Position numbers and translations under genes: made by a program. A DNA stretch of 64,000 nucleotides, taken from positions 39,042 through 103,041 of the forward strand of contig JAFWNQ010000025.1 of assembly GCA_017510245.1 (NCBI GenBank). Reading direction: 5' to 3'. This stretch comes from Clostridia bacterium (GTDB taxonomy: Bacteria > Bacillota > Clostridia > TANB77 > CAG-508). Numbering within the stretch: position 1 is the stretch's first letter; each line of letters opens with the position of its first letter. Below are positions 8,031-16,978 of this stretch, piece by piece. The notes under the pieces are model-generated. The model was not told where the DNA came from. It saw only the letters and a program-made list of their open reading frames with translations, and ran no database searches.

Positions 8031-8084
8031 CTATAATTCTTTTACTATTTAAAGAATTATAATCAAAACTAGAAGCTTTTCCAT
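8031..8084 (-). pseudogene. Truncated toxin-like peptide, copy 2 (nonsense at codon 12)
   Basis: The minus strand reads MEKLLVLIIIL then TAA (8049-8051). Aligned with copy 1 the frame is the same length (54 nt, ending TAG at 8031-8033), but codon 12 is TAA instead of TTA. The ribosome site is GATGTGAT instead of GAGGTGAT. Promoter, antitoxin-like RNA, terminator and both direct repeats are kept. This looks like a toxin inactivated while its antitoxin RNA survives, although an 11-aa peptide could still be made. Confidence 0.6.
8066..8083 (+). repeat. Direct repeat DRa, toxin-mRNA half, copy 2
   Basis: Partner of 7961-7977. It covers the start codon (8082-8084 on the minus strand) and the first codons of the truncated peptide. 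Confidence 0.7.
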
Positions 8085-8102
8085 AATTATCACATCTTTT
8101 CT

Positions 8103-8136
8103 GTCTTTTAACTATGTAGATTATTATGTATAAGAC
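8103..8136 (-). promoter_or_regulatory. 5' stem-loop of toxin mRNA leader, copy 2
   Basis: GTCTT and AAGAC close a loop at the predicted 5' end of the minus-strand transcript. The inner palindromic stem seen in copy 1 is degraded here. ATAAGAC at 8130-8136 is the DRb partner of the small-RNA loop ATAAGGC. Confidence 0.45.
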
Positions 8137-8142
8137 TACCAT

Positions 8143-8171
8143 ATTCTACCATAGCAATGCGAATAAATCAA
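8143..8171 (-). promoter_or_regulatory. Promoter of toxin mRNA, copy 2
   Basis: On the minus strand TTGATT (8166-8171), 17-bp spacer, TAGAAT (8143-8148), matching the copy 1 toxin promoter in position and spacing. With the elements above this explains most of the 7879-8290 gap. The remaining 8172-8290 is AT-rich leader for the next gene with no clear site. Confidence 0.55.
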
Positions 8172-8290
8172 TAAAAAATGACAAAAAATGTAAATAGAAT
8201 AATATTTTTTATCTATATGCATATAATTAAATAAGTTGGGACTATATATAAATCATTGTAAATACAACTGATTTTGAAGGGAGAACAGCT

Positions 8291-8500
8291 ATGAGTATGT
8301 TGCAAATATGGATAACGATATGTTTGATGGTTCTAGGAATACTTTTTTCTGCTATGCCGGGATGTGTGTACATTGTACGGAATTATGGGAAATCAATGAA
8401 AGTAAGAATATATGTAATTATTTATTTTATTATATTGCTAGTACTTTTATTATATCTAATTAACCAGAACCCAACAGAAATAAGGCAGCTAACTGAATGA
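8291..8500 (+). CDS. Small two-helix membrane protein, unknown
   Basis: 69 aa with two hydrophobic segments (about residues 5-28 and 38-58) around a short basic loop (RNYGKSMKVR), so probably a hairpin in the membrane. A good ribosome site (GAAGGGAG) precedes the ATG and a strong terminator follows, so it looks like a real monocistronic gene. I do not recognise the family. It lies just downstream of toxin-antitoxin-like copy 2, but nothing ties the two together. Confidence 0.6.
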   Translation: MSMLQIWITICLMVLGILFSAMPGCVYIVRNYGKSMKVRIYVIIYFIILLVLLLYLINQNPTEIRQLTE

Positions 8501-8507
8501 GAAAGAG

Positions 8508-8556
8508 GGACAGTTAAAATTTCCAAGAAAAATGGAAAAACGTAACTGTCCTTTTT
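8508..8556 (+). terminator. Rho-independent terminator
   Basis: GGACAGTTA (8508-8516) pairs with TAACTGTCC (8543-8551), with an inner TTTCC/GGAAA stem (8520-8524 and 8534-8538), followed by five Ts. It ends the small membrane protein transcript. Confidence 0.85.
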
Positions 8557-8562
8557 ATTATT

Positions 8563-8622
8563 GCCAAAAATCTCGGTACACCTTGCAACGTCCATTTTAG
8601 CAAAAATCTCTGTCCACTTTAG
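8563..8622. repeat. Imperfect direct repeat, possible insertion-sequence end remnant
   Basis: GCCAAAAATCTCGGTACACC (8563-8582) and GCAAAAATCTCTGTCCAC (8600-8617) are similar units spaced 37 bp. Repeated terminal sites of this kind occur at transposase-binding ends of some IS families, for example IS21. No transposase is nearby, so the IS reading is weak inference. Confidence 0.3.
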
Positions 8623-8694
8623 TACCCATTGATAGTACTCGTTGGGTTGTTTTTTAGTAGCTTAGAGAAATACTTCTTTTTTGTTGTATTTAAG

Positions 8695-8723
8695 TTGAAA
8701 AAAATCGTAATATGTAATATAAT
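8695..8723 (+). promoter_or_regulatory. Promoter of first glycan locus
   Basis: TTGAAA (8695-8700), 17-bp spacer, TATAAT (8718-8723). Transcription from about 8730 excludes any start codon upstream of 8746 for the first glycosyltransferase. Confidence 0.7.
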
Positions 8724-8745
8724 ATTGTGGTATGAAAGGAGCACT

Positions 8746-9822
8746 ATGAAAAAAATTTTGTTTGCATCATATTCACTTGATTTAGGAGGAATTGAAACAG
8801 CTTTGATTACATTATTAAAACATTTGGCTCCTAAATATGAAATAACATTAGTATTGGAAAGAAAACAAGGTATCTTTCTTGACCAAGTACCTGACAATGT
8901 GAATATAATTACATATACGGCTAGCGATTGCAAAATAAAGATATTAAGAAAATTCATTAATCTTATAAAACAGATTAAATTTAAAATTAAGTATAAAAAC
9001 AACTTTGATTTTTCGGCTAGTTTTGCAACATATAGTTTTCCATGTTCATTTATTGCAAGAAATGCAAGTAAGAATTCGGCATTATGGGTTCATAACAATT
9101 ATATGAATTTTTATGGTGAAGATATTATACAATATAGACTATTTTTTAGTAGATTGAAAGCTGAAAGTTTTAACAAAATTGTTTTTGTTTCAGATTATGA
9201 CAGAAAAACATTTATTGGGCAATTCCCAGAATGTGCAAAAAAAGCTATTGAATGCAACAACTTAATTGATTATAAAAGCATAATTAATAAATCTGAAGAT
9301 AAGGTAGACGATTTTATTAAAACTAGAAAAACTACATTCATTAACATTGGAAGACATGATGAAAAGCAAAAAAGGCTAAGTAGAATTATTCAAGCTACAG
9401 AGAAATTAAACAAAGAAGGATATAAATTTAGAGTTGTTTTTGTTGGAAAAGGTTCAGATACTAGAATATATAAAGAAGCTAGTAAGAAAATAAAAAACAT
9501 AATTTTTTTAGGGGCTAAGAAAAATCCATATCCATATTTAAAAATGAGTGATTGTTTCTTACTATCATCACAATTTGAAGGTTATCCAGTAGTATTTGTT
9601 GAATCACAAATACTAGGAAAACCAATTGTAACTACTGAAGTTTCAGATAGTAAAAAAGACATTGATGGAAAATATGGAATTGTTGTTGAAAACTCAGAAG
9701 AAGGTGTTTATAAGGGTATGAAAGAGTTTCTAGATAAAGGCTTTACACCGATAGAGTTTTCTCCAGAGGATTTTAATAAAAAGATTTTAGAAAAATTAGA
9801 TAGAATTATCCAAAACAAATAA
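8746..9822 (+). CDS. GT4-family glycosyltransferase
   Basis: 358 aa. GT-B fold retaining transferase: the N-terminal MKKILFASYSLDLGGIETALI is the usual GT4 start with its glycine-rich loop. INIGRHDEKQKRLSRII opens the nucleotide-sugar domain. FEGYPVVFVESQILGKPIV is the E-x7-E-like acceptor/donor motif. First gene after the 8695 promoter. The ATG at 8746 follows gaaagga; the longer frame starts before the predicted transcription start. Acts on the cytoplasmic face in assembling a surface glycan; donor sugar unknown. Close paralogue of the gene at 11857. Confidence 0.85.
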   Translation: MKKILFASYSLDLGGIETALITLLKHLAPKYEITLVLERKQGIFLDQVPDNVNIITYTASDCKIKILRKFINLIKQIKFKIKYKNNFDFSASFATYSFPCSFIARNASKNSALWVHNNYMNFYGEDIIQYRLFFSRLKAESFNKIVFVSDYDRKTFIGQFPECAKKAIECNNLIDYKSIINKSEDKVDDFIKTRKTTFINIGRHDEKQKRLSRIIQATEKLNKEGYKFRVVFVGKGSDTRIYKEASKKIKNIIFLGAKKNPYPYLKMSDCFLLSSQFEGYPVVFVESQILGKPIVTTEVSDSKKDIDGKYGIVVENSEEGVYKGMKEFLDKGFTPIEFSPEDFNKKILEKLDRIIQNK

Positions 9823-9900
9823 GTTTTAAAAGATTATTATAAAAAACTTAAGAAAGGAGATTCGATATAATTCACAATTTGGATTATACGAGGATAATTA

Positions 9901-10809
9901 ATGAAAGTTAGCTTTATTATTCCGGCTTATAATGTTGGAACTACTATTGAAAGGGCTATTGAATCAGCTATCAATCAAAAAAACACTAAAATTGATTACG
10001 AAATTATAGTTGTTAACGATGGATCTACTGACAATATAGATGAAATCATAAGTAAATATGAAAATAGAATAAAGTATTATAAAAAAGAAAATGGTGGACT
10101 TTCTGATGCTAGAAACTATGGTGTAGAAAAGGCTAAAGGTGAGTATATAATATTTGTAGATGGAGATGATTACATTTCTACAAGTTTACTTAGTGACATA
10201 GAAGAGTTCATAAACCAAGATTTTGATTTAATAAAATGGAGTCCAATTATTGTAGATAATAATGGAAAGCAGTTAAAAGAAAAATCTGTGAACAATCCAA
10301 ATAATACAACTGGGGAAGAAGCTTTTAACCTTTTGTATGGAACAGATCCATTGCTTGTATGTGCATGGAATTATGCTATAAAAAAGGATAAAGTAATAGA
10401 GTTTCCAAAAGGGATGTATCATGAGGATTTTGCAACTACTCCTTTAGTTTTATTAAAATCTAAAACAGTTGCTATAACAGATAAATGTGAATACTTTTAT
10501 GTACAAACAGATTCTAGCATAATGAGAGGAAATGATGAAAAAAAACAGAGAAAAAGAATTGAAGATATGTTAGCACATTTTGACAATTTGATAAATACAA
10601 CAAATAATATGAAGATTTCAAAAAGGACTAAAGAAAATGTTGGAATATTTGCGACAAACGCAATGTTAGTTATTGTTTCAGACTTGAAAGGAGATAATAA
10701 AGATTATTATATTAAGGAACTGAAGAAAAGAAAGATTTCAAAATATATAAAAATAAGAAATGTTAAACAACTAATAAAAAAAGTGTTTATACATGTAAGA
10801 TTTAACTAA
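9901..10809 (+). CDS. GT2-family glycosyltransferase
   Basis: 302 aa. GT-A fold: VSFIIPAYNVGTTIERAIES at the N-terminus, IIVVNDGSTDN (UDP-binding Asp), NGGLSDARNYGVEKAKGEYI and the metal-binding VDGDDY. The C-terminal part is basic, fitting attachment to the inner membrane face. 78 bp follow the previous gene, with gaggat upstream of the ATG. It adds a sugar to the lipid-linked glycan; specificity cannot be read. Confidence 0.85.
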   Translation: MKVSFIIPAYNVGTTIERAIESAINQKNTKIDYEIIVVNDGSTDNIDEIISKYENRIKYYKKENGGLSDARNYGVEKAKGEYIIFVDGDDYISTSLLSDIEEFINQDFDLIKWSPIIVDNNGKQLKEKSVNNPNNTTGEEAFNLLYGTDPLLVCAWNYAIKKDKVIEFPKGMYHEDFATTPLVLLKSKTVAITDKCEYFYVQTDSSIMRGNDEKKQRKRIEDMLAHFDNLINTTNNMKISKRTKENVGIFATNAMLVIVSDLKGDNKDYYIKELKKRKISKYIKIRNVKQLIKKVFIHVRFN

Positions 10810-10869
10810 TTAAGACAAATATATTAGCACACTTAAGATAGCAAAATAGAGATTAGAAAGGAAACTGAT

Positions 10870-11835
10870 ATGCCAAAAGTTAGTGTTATTGTGCCAGTAT
10901 ATAATGTTGAGCAGTATTTAGAAAAGTGTTTAAATTCTTTAGTAGGACAAACTATAGCTGATGATATTGAAATAATTGTGGTAAACGATGGTTCTACAGA
11001 TGGATCTCATGATATTATCAAAGAATTTGAAGAAAAGCATTCTAATATCATATACTTAAGAAAAGAAAATGGAGGATTATCTGATGCTAGAAACTATGGA
11101 TTAAAACGTGCAACAGGTGATTACATTGCATTTTTAGACTCAGATGATTTTGTTGACGAAACTTTGTATGAGAAATTATATAATAAAGCAATTGAAGAAG
11201 AAGCTGATTATGTTGAATGTGATTTCTACTGGGCTTATCCTAAAAGAAAGAAGGATAAATATAAATTAAAATTGGACAAGGGAATTAGATATGAGAACAA
11301 AGAAGAAATGATTTCTCATGGAAGAGTATGTGCATGGAACAAATTGATAAAAAAAGATATAATTACTGAAGAGTTTCCAAAAGGATTAAAATTCGAGGAT
11401 ATTGAATTCTTTTATAAGTTGGTTCCAAATATAAATAAAGTTGCATTTGTTGAAGAACCATTAATATATTATGTACAAAGAAGTAACTCACTTATAAATA
11501 AGCAAGATTATACTACTGGACAAATTTTTAATGTTCTAAATAATTCTATAGATTTCTATGAAAAAGAAGGTTTATTTGAAGAATACAAAGATGAGTTAGG
11601 ATATATATATACTAAGCTATTGTTTTGTAGTTCCTTAAAAAGAATTGCAAAGGTTAAAGATAGGGTAGCAAGAGAAAGATTGTTTTATGAAACATGGCAA
11701 AATGTTAATACAAGATTTCCAAACTGGAAGAAAAACCCTATTTTGAAAAAAGAAAAAGGATTAAAAAAAGTATATTTGATGCATTTAAACAAATATGTTT
11801 TTAAACTTACTTGTTTTATACTTAGATTTATTTAA
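10870..11835 (+). CDS. GT2-family glycosyltransferase
   Basis: 321 aa. VSVIVPVYNVEQYLEKCLNS, IIVVNDGSTDGS, NGGLSDARNYG and LDSDDFVD are the GT2 nucleotide- and metal-binding motifs. The overall layout resembles EpsJ/WaaB-like capsule transferases. Ribosome site gaaaggaaa before the ATG. Closely similar over its N-terminal half to the preceding gene, suggesting duplication. Confidence 0.86.
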   Translation: MPKVSVIVPVYNVEQYLEKCLNSLVGQTIADDIEIIVVNDGSTDGSHDIIKEFEEKHSNIIYLRKENGGLSDARNYGLKRATGDYIAFLDSDDFVDETLYEKLYNKAIEEEADYVECDFYWAYPKRKKDKYKLKLDKGIRYENKEEMISHGRVCAWNKLIKKDIITEEFPKGLKFEDIEFFYKLVPNINKVAFVEEPLIYYVQRSNSLINKQDYTTGQIFNVLNNSIDFYEKEGLFEEYKDELGYIYTKLLFCSSLKRIAKVKDRVARERLFYETWQNVNTRFPNWKKNPILKKEKGLKKVYLMHLNKYVFKLTCFILRFI

Positions 11836-11856
11836 TTACAAAAGGAAAGGAAAAAA

Positions 11857-13047
11857 ATGAAAAAAGTCTTATTTGGAATAACTAGCTTAACACTAGGCGG
11901 AGCAGAGAGAGTTTTAGTTGATTTATCAAACAGATTATCGACAGATTATGATATTACTATTTTCACAATATATGATAATGGAATATTGAAAAATCAATTA
12001 AATGAAAATGTTAAAGTTATAAGCTTATACAATAAAGAGTTTAAAGAATTTAATAAAATACAAAGATTAATAATATCTTTTAAGCTATTGTTTTTGGATA
12101 AACCTCCTGAAGGTTATGATAAATATATAGCCTTTTTGGAAGGACCAATTACAAGATTGTTTGCTAAGGACATTAATAAAAAGAAAAACATCAAAAATTT
12201 GGGTGTGGCTCAAACTAGTCAAACTATAGCTCTTAATAATAATTCTGATGAAAGACTTGAAGAAGAAGTAAAAATAGCATGGGTTCATAATGATATTTCT
12301 AAAGTTTTTGGAAATGGATTTATTTCAAAAATAAAAAGATACTTTGACAAAAGAATCTATCAAAAATTTAATAGAATAGTATTTGTCAGTAAAGAAAATC
12401 AGGATGATTTTAATAAGGTATATGGAAATAAATTTGATGAAATTATAATTAGAAATTATTTAGATTATAATAAGGTGATAGAAAAATCAGAAGAAAAGAT
12501 TGAACTACCATATGATAAAAATGATATTAACTTATTGACTGTTTGTAGATTGGAAGAGCAAAAGGCAATTGATAGATTTGTTAAGATTCATGCACAACTT
12601 GAAAAAGAAGGAATTCATTGCAAAGTTTATGTAGTTGGTGATGGATCACAAAGATATAATATCCAAAGATTGATTGATAAACTAGATGAGACTGAAAGTT
12701 TTTATTTACTTGGGGCTAAGGAAAATCCATATCCATATATTAAGAATTGTGATTATTTTTGCTTACTATCATATTATGAAGGATATGGAATGGTCTTAGA
12801 TGAAGCAAAAATATTAAATAAACCTATTATTATAACTGATACTGCTGCAAGAGAATGCGTTGAGAATTATGACAAATCCATAGTGTTAAAGAATACAGAA
12901 GAAGGTATTTTTGACGGGTTAAAACAGATACTAGAATATGATATAGAAAATGAAACAACTACCAAAAAACAGAAAGAAGCATATATTAATAAAATAAAAA
13001 AATATTACGATAAGATAATAAAAGATATAGAAGGGACAATAGGATGA
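11857..13047 (+). CDS. GT4-family glycosyltransferase
   Basis: 396 aa. MKKVLFGITSLTLGGAERVL is the GT4 start; TVCRLEEQKAIDRFVKIHAQ and YYEGYGMVLDEAKILNKPII are the nucleotide-sugar-domain motifs. Shares GAKENPYPYIK with the first gene of the locus, so the two are paralogues. Its stop overlaps the next gene's start (ATGA), implying translational coupling. Confidence 0.86.
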   Translation: MKKVLFGITSLTLGGAERVLVDLSNRLSTDYDITIFTIYDNGILKNQLNENVKVISLYNKEFKEFNKIQRLIISFKLLFLDKPPEGYDKYIAFLEGPITRLFAKDINKKKNIKNLGVAQTSQTIALNNNSDERLEEEVKIAWVHNDISKVFGNGFISKIKRYFDKRIYQKFNRIVFVSKENQDDFNKVYGNKFDEIIIRNYLDYNKVIEKSEEKIELPYDKNDINLLTVCRLEEQKAIDRFVKIHAQLEKEGIHCKVYVVGDGSQRYNIQRLIDKLDETESFYLLGAKENPYPYIKNCDYFCLLSYYEGYGMVLDEAKILNKPIIITDTAARECVENYDKSIVLKNTEEGIFDGLKQILEYDIENETTTKKQKEAYINKIKKYYDKIIKDIEGTIG

Positions 13048-13937
13048 AAATTTCAATATTAACTCCAACTTATAATAGAGCTGAAGATTTAGAAAGATTA
13101 TACACTAGCTTACTTGTTAACAATAATTCAGGAGTAGATTTTGAATGGTTGATAATGGATGATGGCTCGACAGATAAATCTAAATTAATTGTAGATAATT
13201 ATATAAAACAAGATATTATAGATATAAAGTATTTCTATCAAAGCAATCAGGGAAAAATGGTTGCGATAAACAACTTAATGAAAAGAGTAAAAGGAGACAT
13301 AGTATTTACTTGTGATTCTGATGACTATTTGAGGACTGGAGCATTAGATACAATAGTAAAGTATTCAAAAAGATTACTCGAAGATGATACTGTTTATGCC
13401 TTAGCTTTTTTGAAAGAAACAGAAAAAGGAAAGATTAGTGGAAATAAATTCCCAGAAGAAGTGCATAGAAGTGATATGTTCAGTTTATACTTTAGAGAAA
13501 AAATGACAGGAGAAAAAATTCTTGTATTTAAAACAAGCATTAGAAAAAAATATAAGCATGAACTTGAAGCAGATGAAAAGTTTATTACAGAATCGAGAAT
13601 GTACCATAAGATGGATTTGGATTATGATATTATTGGAATAAATGAACCAATTGAAATTGGTGATTATAAAGATGATGGTTATACAAGCAATATTTTAAAA
13701 GTATTTAAGGAAAATCCATTAGGCTATTATATGTTTTTTAAAGAAATACTAGAGATGAACTTTGAAGATGTTAGTTTTTCAAAAAGAATGTATGTATATA
13801 AACATTATATTTTATTTGCAAACCTTGCAGATAGGAGTCATGCAATAAGTTCTGTTGAAGGCTTATTAAATAAAATTATGATAATGATTTTATGGATTCC
13901 AGGTAAGATTGCTACTAAAAGAAGATTTAAAACGTAA
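13044..13937 (+). CDS. GT2-family glycosyltransferase
   Basis: 297 aa. ISILTPTYNRAEDLERLYTS, WLIMDDGSTDKS and TCDSDDYL mark the GT-A domain. The later LDYDIIGINEPIEIGDYKDDGYT segment resembles EpsH/WcaA-like transferases that carry out early steps of capsule repeat assembly. Four-base overlap with the preceding gene. An AT-rich inverted repeat (AAAGATT/AATCTTT) and a new promoter follow. Confidence 0.84.
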   Translation: MKISILTPTYNRAEDLERLYTSLLVNNNSGVDFEWLIMDDGSTDKSKLIVDNYIKQDIIDIKYFYQSNQGKMVAINNLMKRVKGDIVFTCDSDDYLRTGALDTIVKYSKRLLEDDTVYALAFLKETEKGKISGNKFPEEVHRSDMFSLYFREKMTGEKILVFKTSIRKKYKHELEADEKFITESRMYHKMDLDYDIIGINEPIEIGDYKDDGYTSNILKVFKENPLGYYMFFKEILEMNFEDVSFSKRMYVYKHYILFANLADRSHAISSVEGLLNKIMIMILWIPGKIATKRRFKT

Positions 13938-13993
13938 AAGATTGTATACTACAAATCTTTATATTGAGCAAATAGTATCACATAATGCATCCT

Positions 13994-14022
13994 TTGACAT
14001 CGTTAGTAATTTATAATATTAT
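13994..14022 (+). promoter_or_regulatory. Promoter upstream of the ABC exporter
   Basis: TTGACA (13994-13999), 17-bp spacer, TATTAT (14017-14022). It lies in the 118-bp gap before the ABC ATPase gene. Confidence 0.65.
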
Positions 14023-14055
14023 ATAGAAAAATAAATACATGAAAGGAATGGAAAA

Positions 14056-14796
14056 ATGCAAAAAAAGACTGAAAACAGAATAATAGTTGAGCATGTATAT
14101 AAAAATTTTAATATTTATTTTGACAAGGCAAACAGTATTAAAGAAAAAATGCTGTTTTGGAATAGAAATAAAAAAGAAACAAGAGAAGTTTTAAAAGATA
14201 TTAATTTGACTATAAAGAATGGCGAAGCAGTTGCGCTAATTGGAATAAATGGAAGCGGTAAATCTACTCTATTAAAATTAATGACAAAGATTATTTATCC
14301 AACAAAAGGAAAGATAACAGTAAATGGTAGATTAACTTCATTACTAGAATTAGGAGCTGGATTTCATCAGGATTTTTCGGGTAGAGAGAATATTTATTTT
14401 AATGCTTCTATTTTTGGTTTGACTAAAAAACAAATTGATGAAAGACTTGATCAAATAATAGAATTTTCAGAATTACAAGATTTTATTGATAATCCAGTAA
14501 GAACTTACTCTTCAGGAATGTTTATGAGATTGGCTTTTGCTGTAGCTATAAATGTTGATGCTGATATTTTGTTAGTTGATGAAATTTTATCTGTTGGAGA
14601 TGCACATTTTCAGGAAAAGTGTATTAACAAAATGAAAGAATTAAAAGAACAAGGAACTACTATGGTATTTGTTACACACAATCTTGGATCTGCAAAAGAA
14701 TTGTGTGATAGAGCAATCTGGTTGAATAAAGGTGAAATACAATTAGATGGTAAAACAGACAAAGTTATAGATAAGTATATTGAAGAAACAAAATAA
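14056..14796 (+). CDS. Polysaccharide/teichoic acid ABC exporter ATPase (Wzt/TagH-like)
   Basis: 246 aa. Walker A GINGSGKST, Q-loop region followed by LELGAGFHQDFSGRENIYFN (typical of the Wzt/TagH subfamily), ABC signature YSSGMFMRLAFAVAI, Walker B DILLVDEILSVGDAHF, H-loop FVTHN. It has no C-terminal sugar-binding extension, so chain-end recognition as in long Wzt proteins is not expected. It pairs with the adjacent permease to flip a lipid-linked glycan. Own promoter at 13994. Confidence 0.92.
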   Translation: MQKKTENRIIVEHVYKNFNIYFDKANSIKEKMLFWNRNKKETREVLKDINLTIKNGEAVALIGINGSGKSTLLKLMTKIIYPTKGKITVNGRLTSLLELGAGFHQDFSGRENIYFNASIFGLTKKQIDERLDQIIEFSELQDFIDNPVRTYSSGMFMRLAFAVAINVDADILLVDEILSVGDAHFQEKCINKMKELKEQGTTMVFVTHNLGSAKELCDRAIWLNKGEIQLDGKTDKVIDKYIEETK

Positions 14797-14817
14797 AACA
14801 ATAGAGAGGAAGAATTA

Positions 14818-15591
14818 ATGAACGTTTTTAGAAATTTATATAATTATAGAGAACTGATAAAAACAAGTGTAAAAAAAGATATTGGTGGTAAGTATAAACA
14901 TTCATTTTTAGGTGTTCTATGGTCTTTTATTAATCCTTTACTACAAATAGCTGTTTATGCAATAATATTCCCATTGATTATGAAAAATAATATAGAAAAT
15001 TATACAGTTTTTATGGTTTGTGGACTTATTCCATGGACATATTTTTCGACAGTACTAAATAGGGCTTCATTTGTTATGATAGAGAATGGAAATATAATAA
15101 AAAAAGTGTATTTTCCAAGAGAAATATTACCCTTGTCACTTGTGACAAGTGAAACGGTAAATTTTCTCATTTCAAGTTTACTAATATTAGCATTTGTGCT
15201 AATTAATGGCATGGGAATTAGCATATATGCATTAGCTTTTCCAATTGTATTATTAGCACAATATATAATGCTTATTGGATTAGCATTAATCTTTTCAAGT
15301 GTAACAGTATATTTTAGAGATTTACAACATTTTATTGGTGTAGTATTACAATTATTCTTTTATGCAACTCCAATAGTATATTCTTTAGAAGTGATACCTG
15401 AGCAATTTAGATGGATACTACTTTTAAACCCTATGACATACATAATCGATGGATATAGAGATATTTTTTATAATAAAGAAATGCCAGAGATTTCAATGCT
15501 AGGAATAATAATAGCTATAGGGATAGCAGTAACTATTATTGGTTATTTATTATTTAATAAGTTACAAAAGAGGTTTGCAGAAGAATTGTAA
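14818..15591 (+). CDS. Polysaccharide ABC exporter permease (Wzm/TagG-like)
   Basis: 257 aa, ABC2 type, about six hydrophobic spans. The N-terminal amphipathic LIKTSVKKDIGGKYKHSFLG and GVLWSFINPLLQIAVYAIIF are hallmark stretches of Wzm/TagG permeases, and LLNPMTYIIDGYRDIFY near the end is conserved in the family. It follows the ATPase by 21 bp. Exports a polyprenyl-linked glycan to the outer face. Confidence 0.92.
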   Translation: MNVFRNLYNYRELIKTSVKKDIGGKYKHSFLGVLWSFINPLLQIAVYAIIFPLIMKNNIENYTVFMVCGLIPWTYFSTVLNRASFVMIENGNIIKKVYFPREILPLSLVTSETVNFLISSLLILAFVLINGMGISIYALAFPIVLLAQYIMLIGLALIFSSVTVYFRDLQHFIGVVLQLFFYATPIVYSLEVIPEQFRWILLLNPMTYIIDGYRDIFYNKEMPEISMLGIIIAIGIAVTIIGYLLFNKLQKRFAEEL

Positions 15592-15604
15592 AAAGGGGTA
15601 TTAT

Positions 15605-16978
15605 ATGAATAAGGGCAAAGTAATTTTAATTTGTCTAAACTACTTTCAAGTAGGTGGTGTTGAGACTTTTGTATATAATCAAATATTATCTTTGAAGCGA
15701 AAGGGATATACAGTTGTTGTGTTGGCAAAAGACGGAATTTACACTGATAAGTTCAAACAAACAGGTGCTATTTGTGTTGAATTCGAGTTTGAAAATAAAA
15801 TCTATTATGATTATGAGAAAATTGAGCAGTTTATCAGTATATTGAAAAAATATAAAGTATCAGAAGTATATAATAATTCATTTCAATCTATGAATGTTGT
15901 AATGCCTGCATGTTTAATTACAAATACTCCTTATGTCGCTTATACCCATATGTCTGAAAGTGTAATAGAGGATGAATATAAATTTTTTGAAGAACACTAT
16001 GAAACCTATGAGGATAATATAAAACTTTTTTACAAATATGCAGATAAAATAATTGCTATAACCCCTAAAACAAAAGAGTTTATAGAGAGAAAGTTTAATA
16101 TAAGTGATAAGAATAAAGTTATTTATATGAGAAACTCAATTAGTATAGCAGACTTTAAACCAAAGAGTAAGGTAAAAAGAATTAATGACATATTAATAAT
16201 TAGTAGACTGGAAGAACTTCAATATAAATCAGTTTTAGACGGAATTAATCTTTATAAGGAATTATATAAAGATAATAATGAAATGACTTTAACTATTGCT
16301 GGAGATGGAAATGCTAAAGAAAAACTTGAAGAATATGTAAAAAGAGAGAGAATCAATAATGTTAAATTTTTAGGTTCTATTTCTAATGTTAAAGAAGTAA
16401 TGGAAAAATGTGATGCAGTAATTGGAGTTGGAAGGTGCATATTAGAAGCTATTGCGATGAAAAGATTAGCAATTATTTCAGGCTATACTGGAATAAGAGA
16501 TATTCTTTCAAAAGAAAATTTTGATATAGAACTAAATGACAATTTTGGAGGAAAACATTTAGAAGAAAAAGAAGTTAGAGATATTTCTAAAAAGATAAAG
16601 AAACTAGATGAAAAATTAATAAGTGAGATTATCGAATATAACTATGAAAGAGCAAAGAAGGAATTAGATATTGATAACAATATTTATATAATAGATAAAG
16701 AAAACTATAAATATGACATAGACACTAGTGACATATTGATGGAAATGATAAAAATAAATAGCACGATTGGAAAACTAGCAGAATATAGATTTAACAAAAT
16801 GGAAAATGATTGGAAAGATCATTTAAAATATAAAGAGTGGATGGAAGAAAAAGAAAATAATAACATAAAAGAAATAAAAGAACTAAAAGATAAAATAGAT
16901 AATTATGAACGCACAATATCTTTTAGAGTAATAAGAAAAATAAAGAGAATTGTTAGAAAGGGAAAGATTAATGAATAA
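15605..16978 (+). CDS. GT4-family glycosyltransferase with C-terminal coiled coil
   Basis: 457 aa. VILICLNYFQVGGVETFVYN at the start and IISRLEELQYKSVLDGI plus LEAIAMKRLAIISGYTGI in the second Rossmann domain identify GT4. After about residue 390 a highly charged stretch rich in Glu and Lys (EWMEEKENNNIKEIKELKDK) is likely coiled coil, ending in a basic tail. ATG at 15605 is preferred because aaaaggggt lies just upstream; an earlier in-frame start would sit inside the permease gene. It overlaps the next gene by 8 nt. Confidence 0.82.
   Translation: MNKGKVILICLNYFQVGGVETFVYNQILSLKRKGYTVVVLAKDGIYTDKFKQTGAICVEFEFENKIYYDYEKIEQFISILKKYKVSEVYNNSFQSMNVVMPACLITNTPYVAYTHMSESVIEDEYKFFEEHYETYEDNIKLFYKYADKIIAITPKTKEFIERKFNISDKNKVIYMRNSISIADFKPKSKVKRINDILIISRLEELQYKSVLDGINLYKELYKDNNEMTLTIAGDGNAKEKLEEYVKRERINNVKFLGSISNVKEVMEKCDAVIGVGRCILEAIAMKRLAIISGYTGIRDILSKENFDIELNDNFGGKHLEEKEVRDISKKIKKLDEKLISEIIEYNYERAKKELDIDNNIYIIDKENYKYDIDTSDILMEMIKINSTIGKLAEYRFNKMENDWKDHLKYKEWMEEKENNNIKEIKELKDKIDNYERTISFRVIRKIKRIVRKGKINE

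Noticed and set aside
8629..8745. 39-codon N-terminal extension of the first GT4 gene
   Set aside because: It starts upstream of the predicted transcription start (TATAAT at 8718-8723), and the GT4 family begins at the ATG at 8746.
8619..9002. Minus-strand frame over the start of the first glycosyltransferase
   Set aside because: Antisense shadow of a GT4 gene with clear motifs; no ribosome site or promoter.
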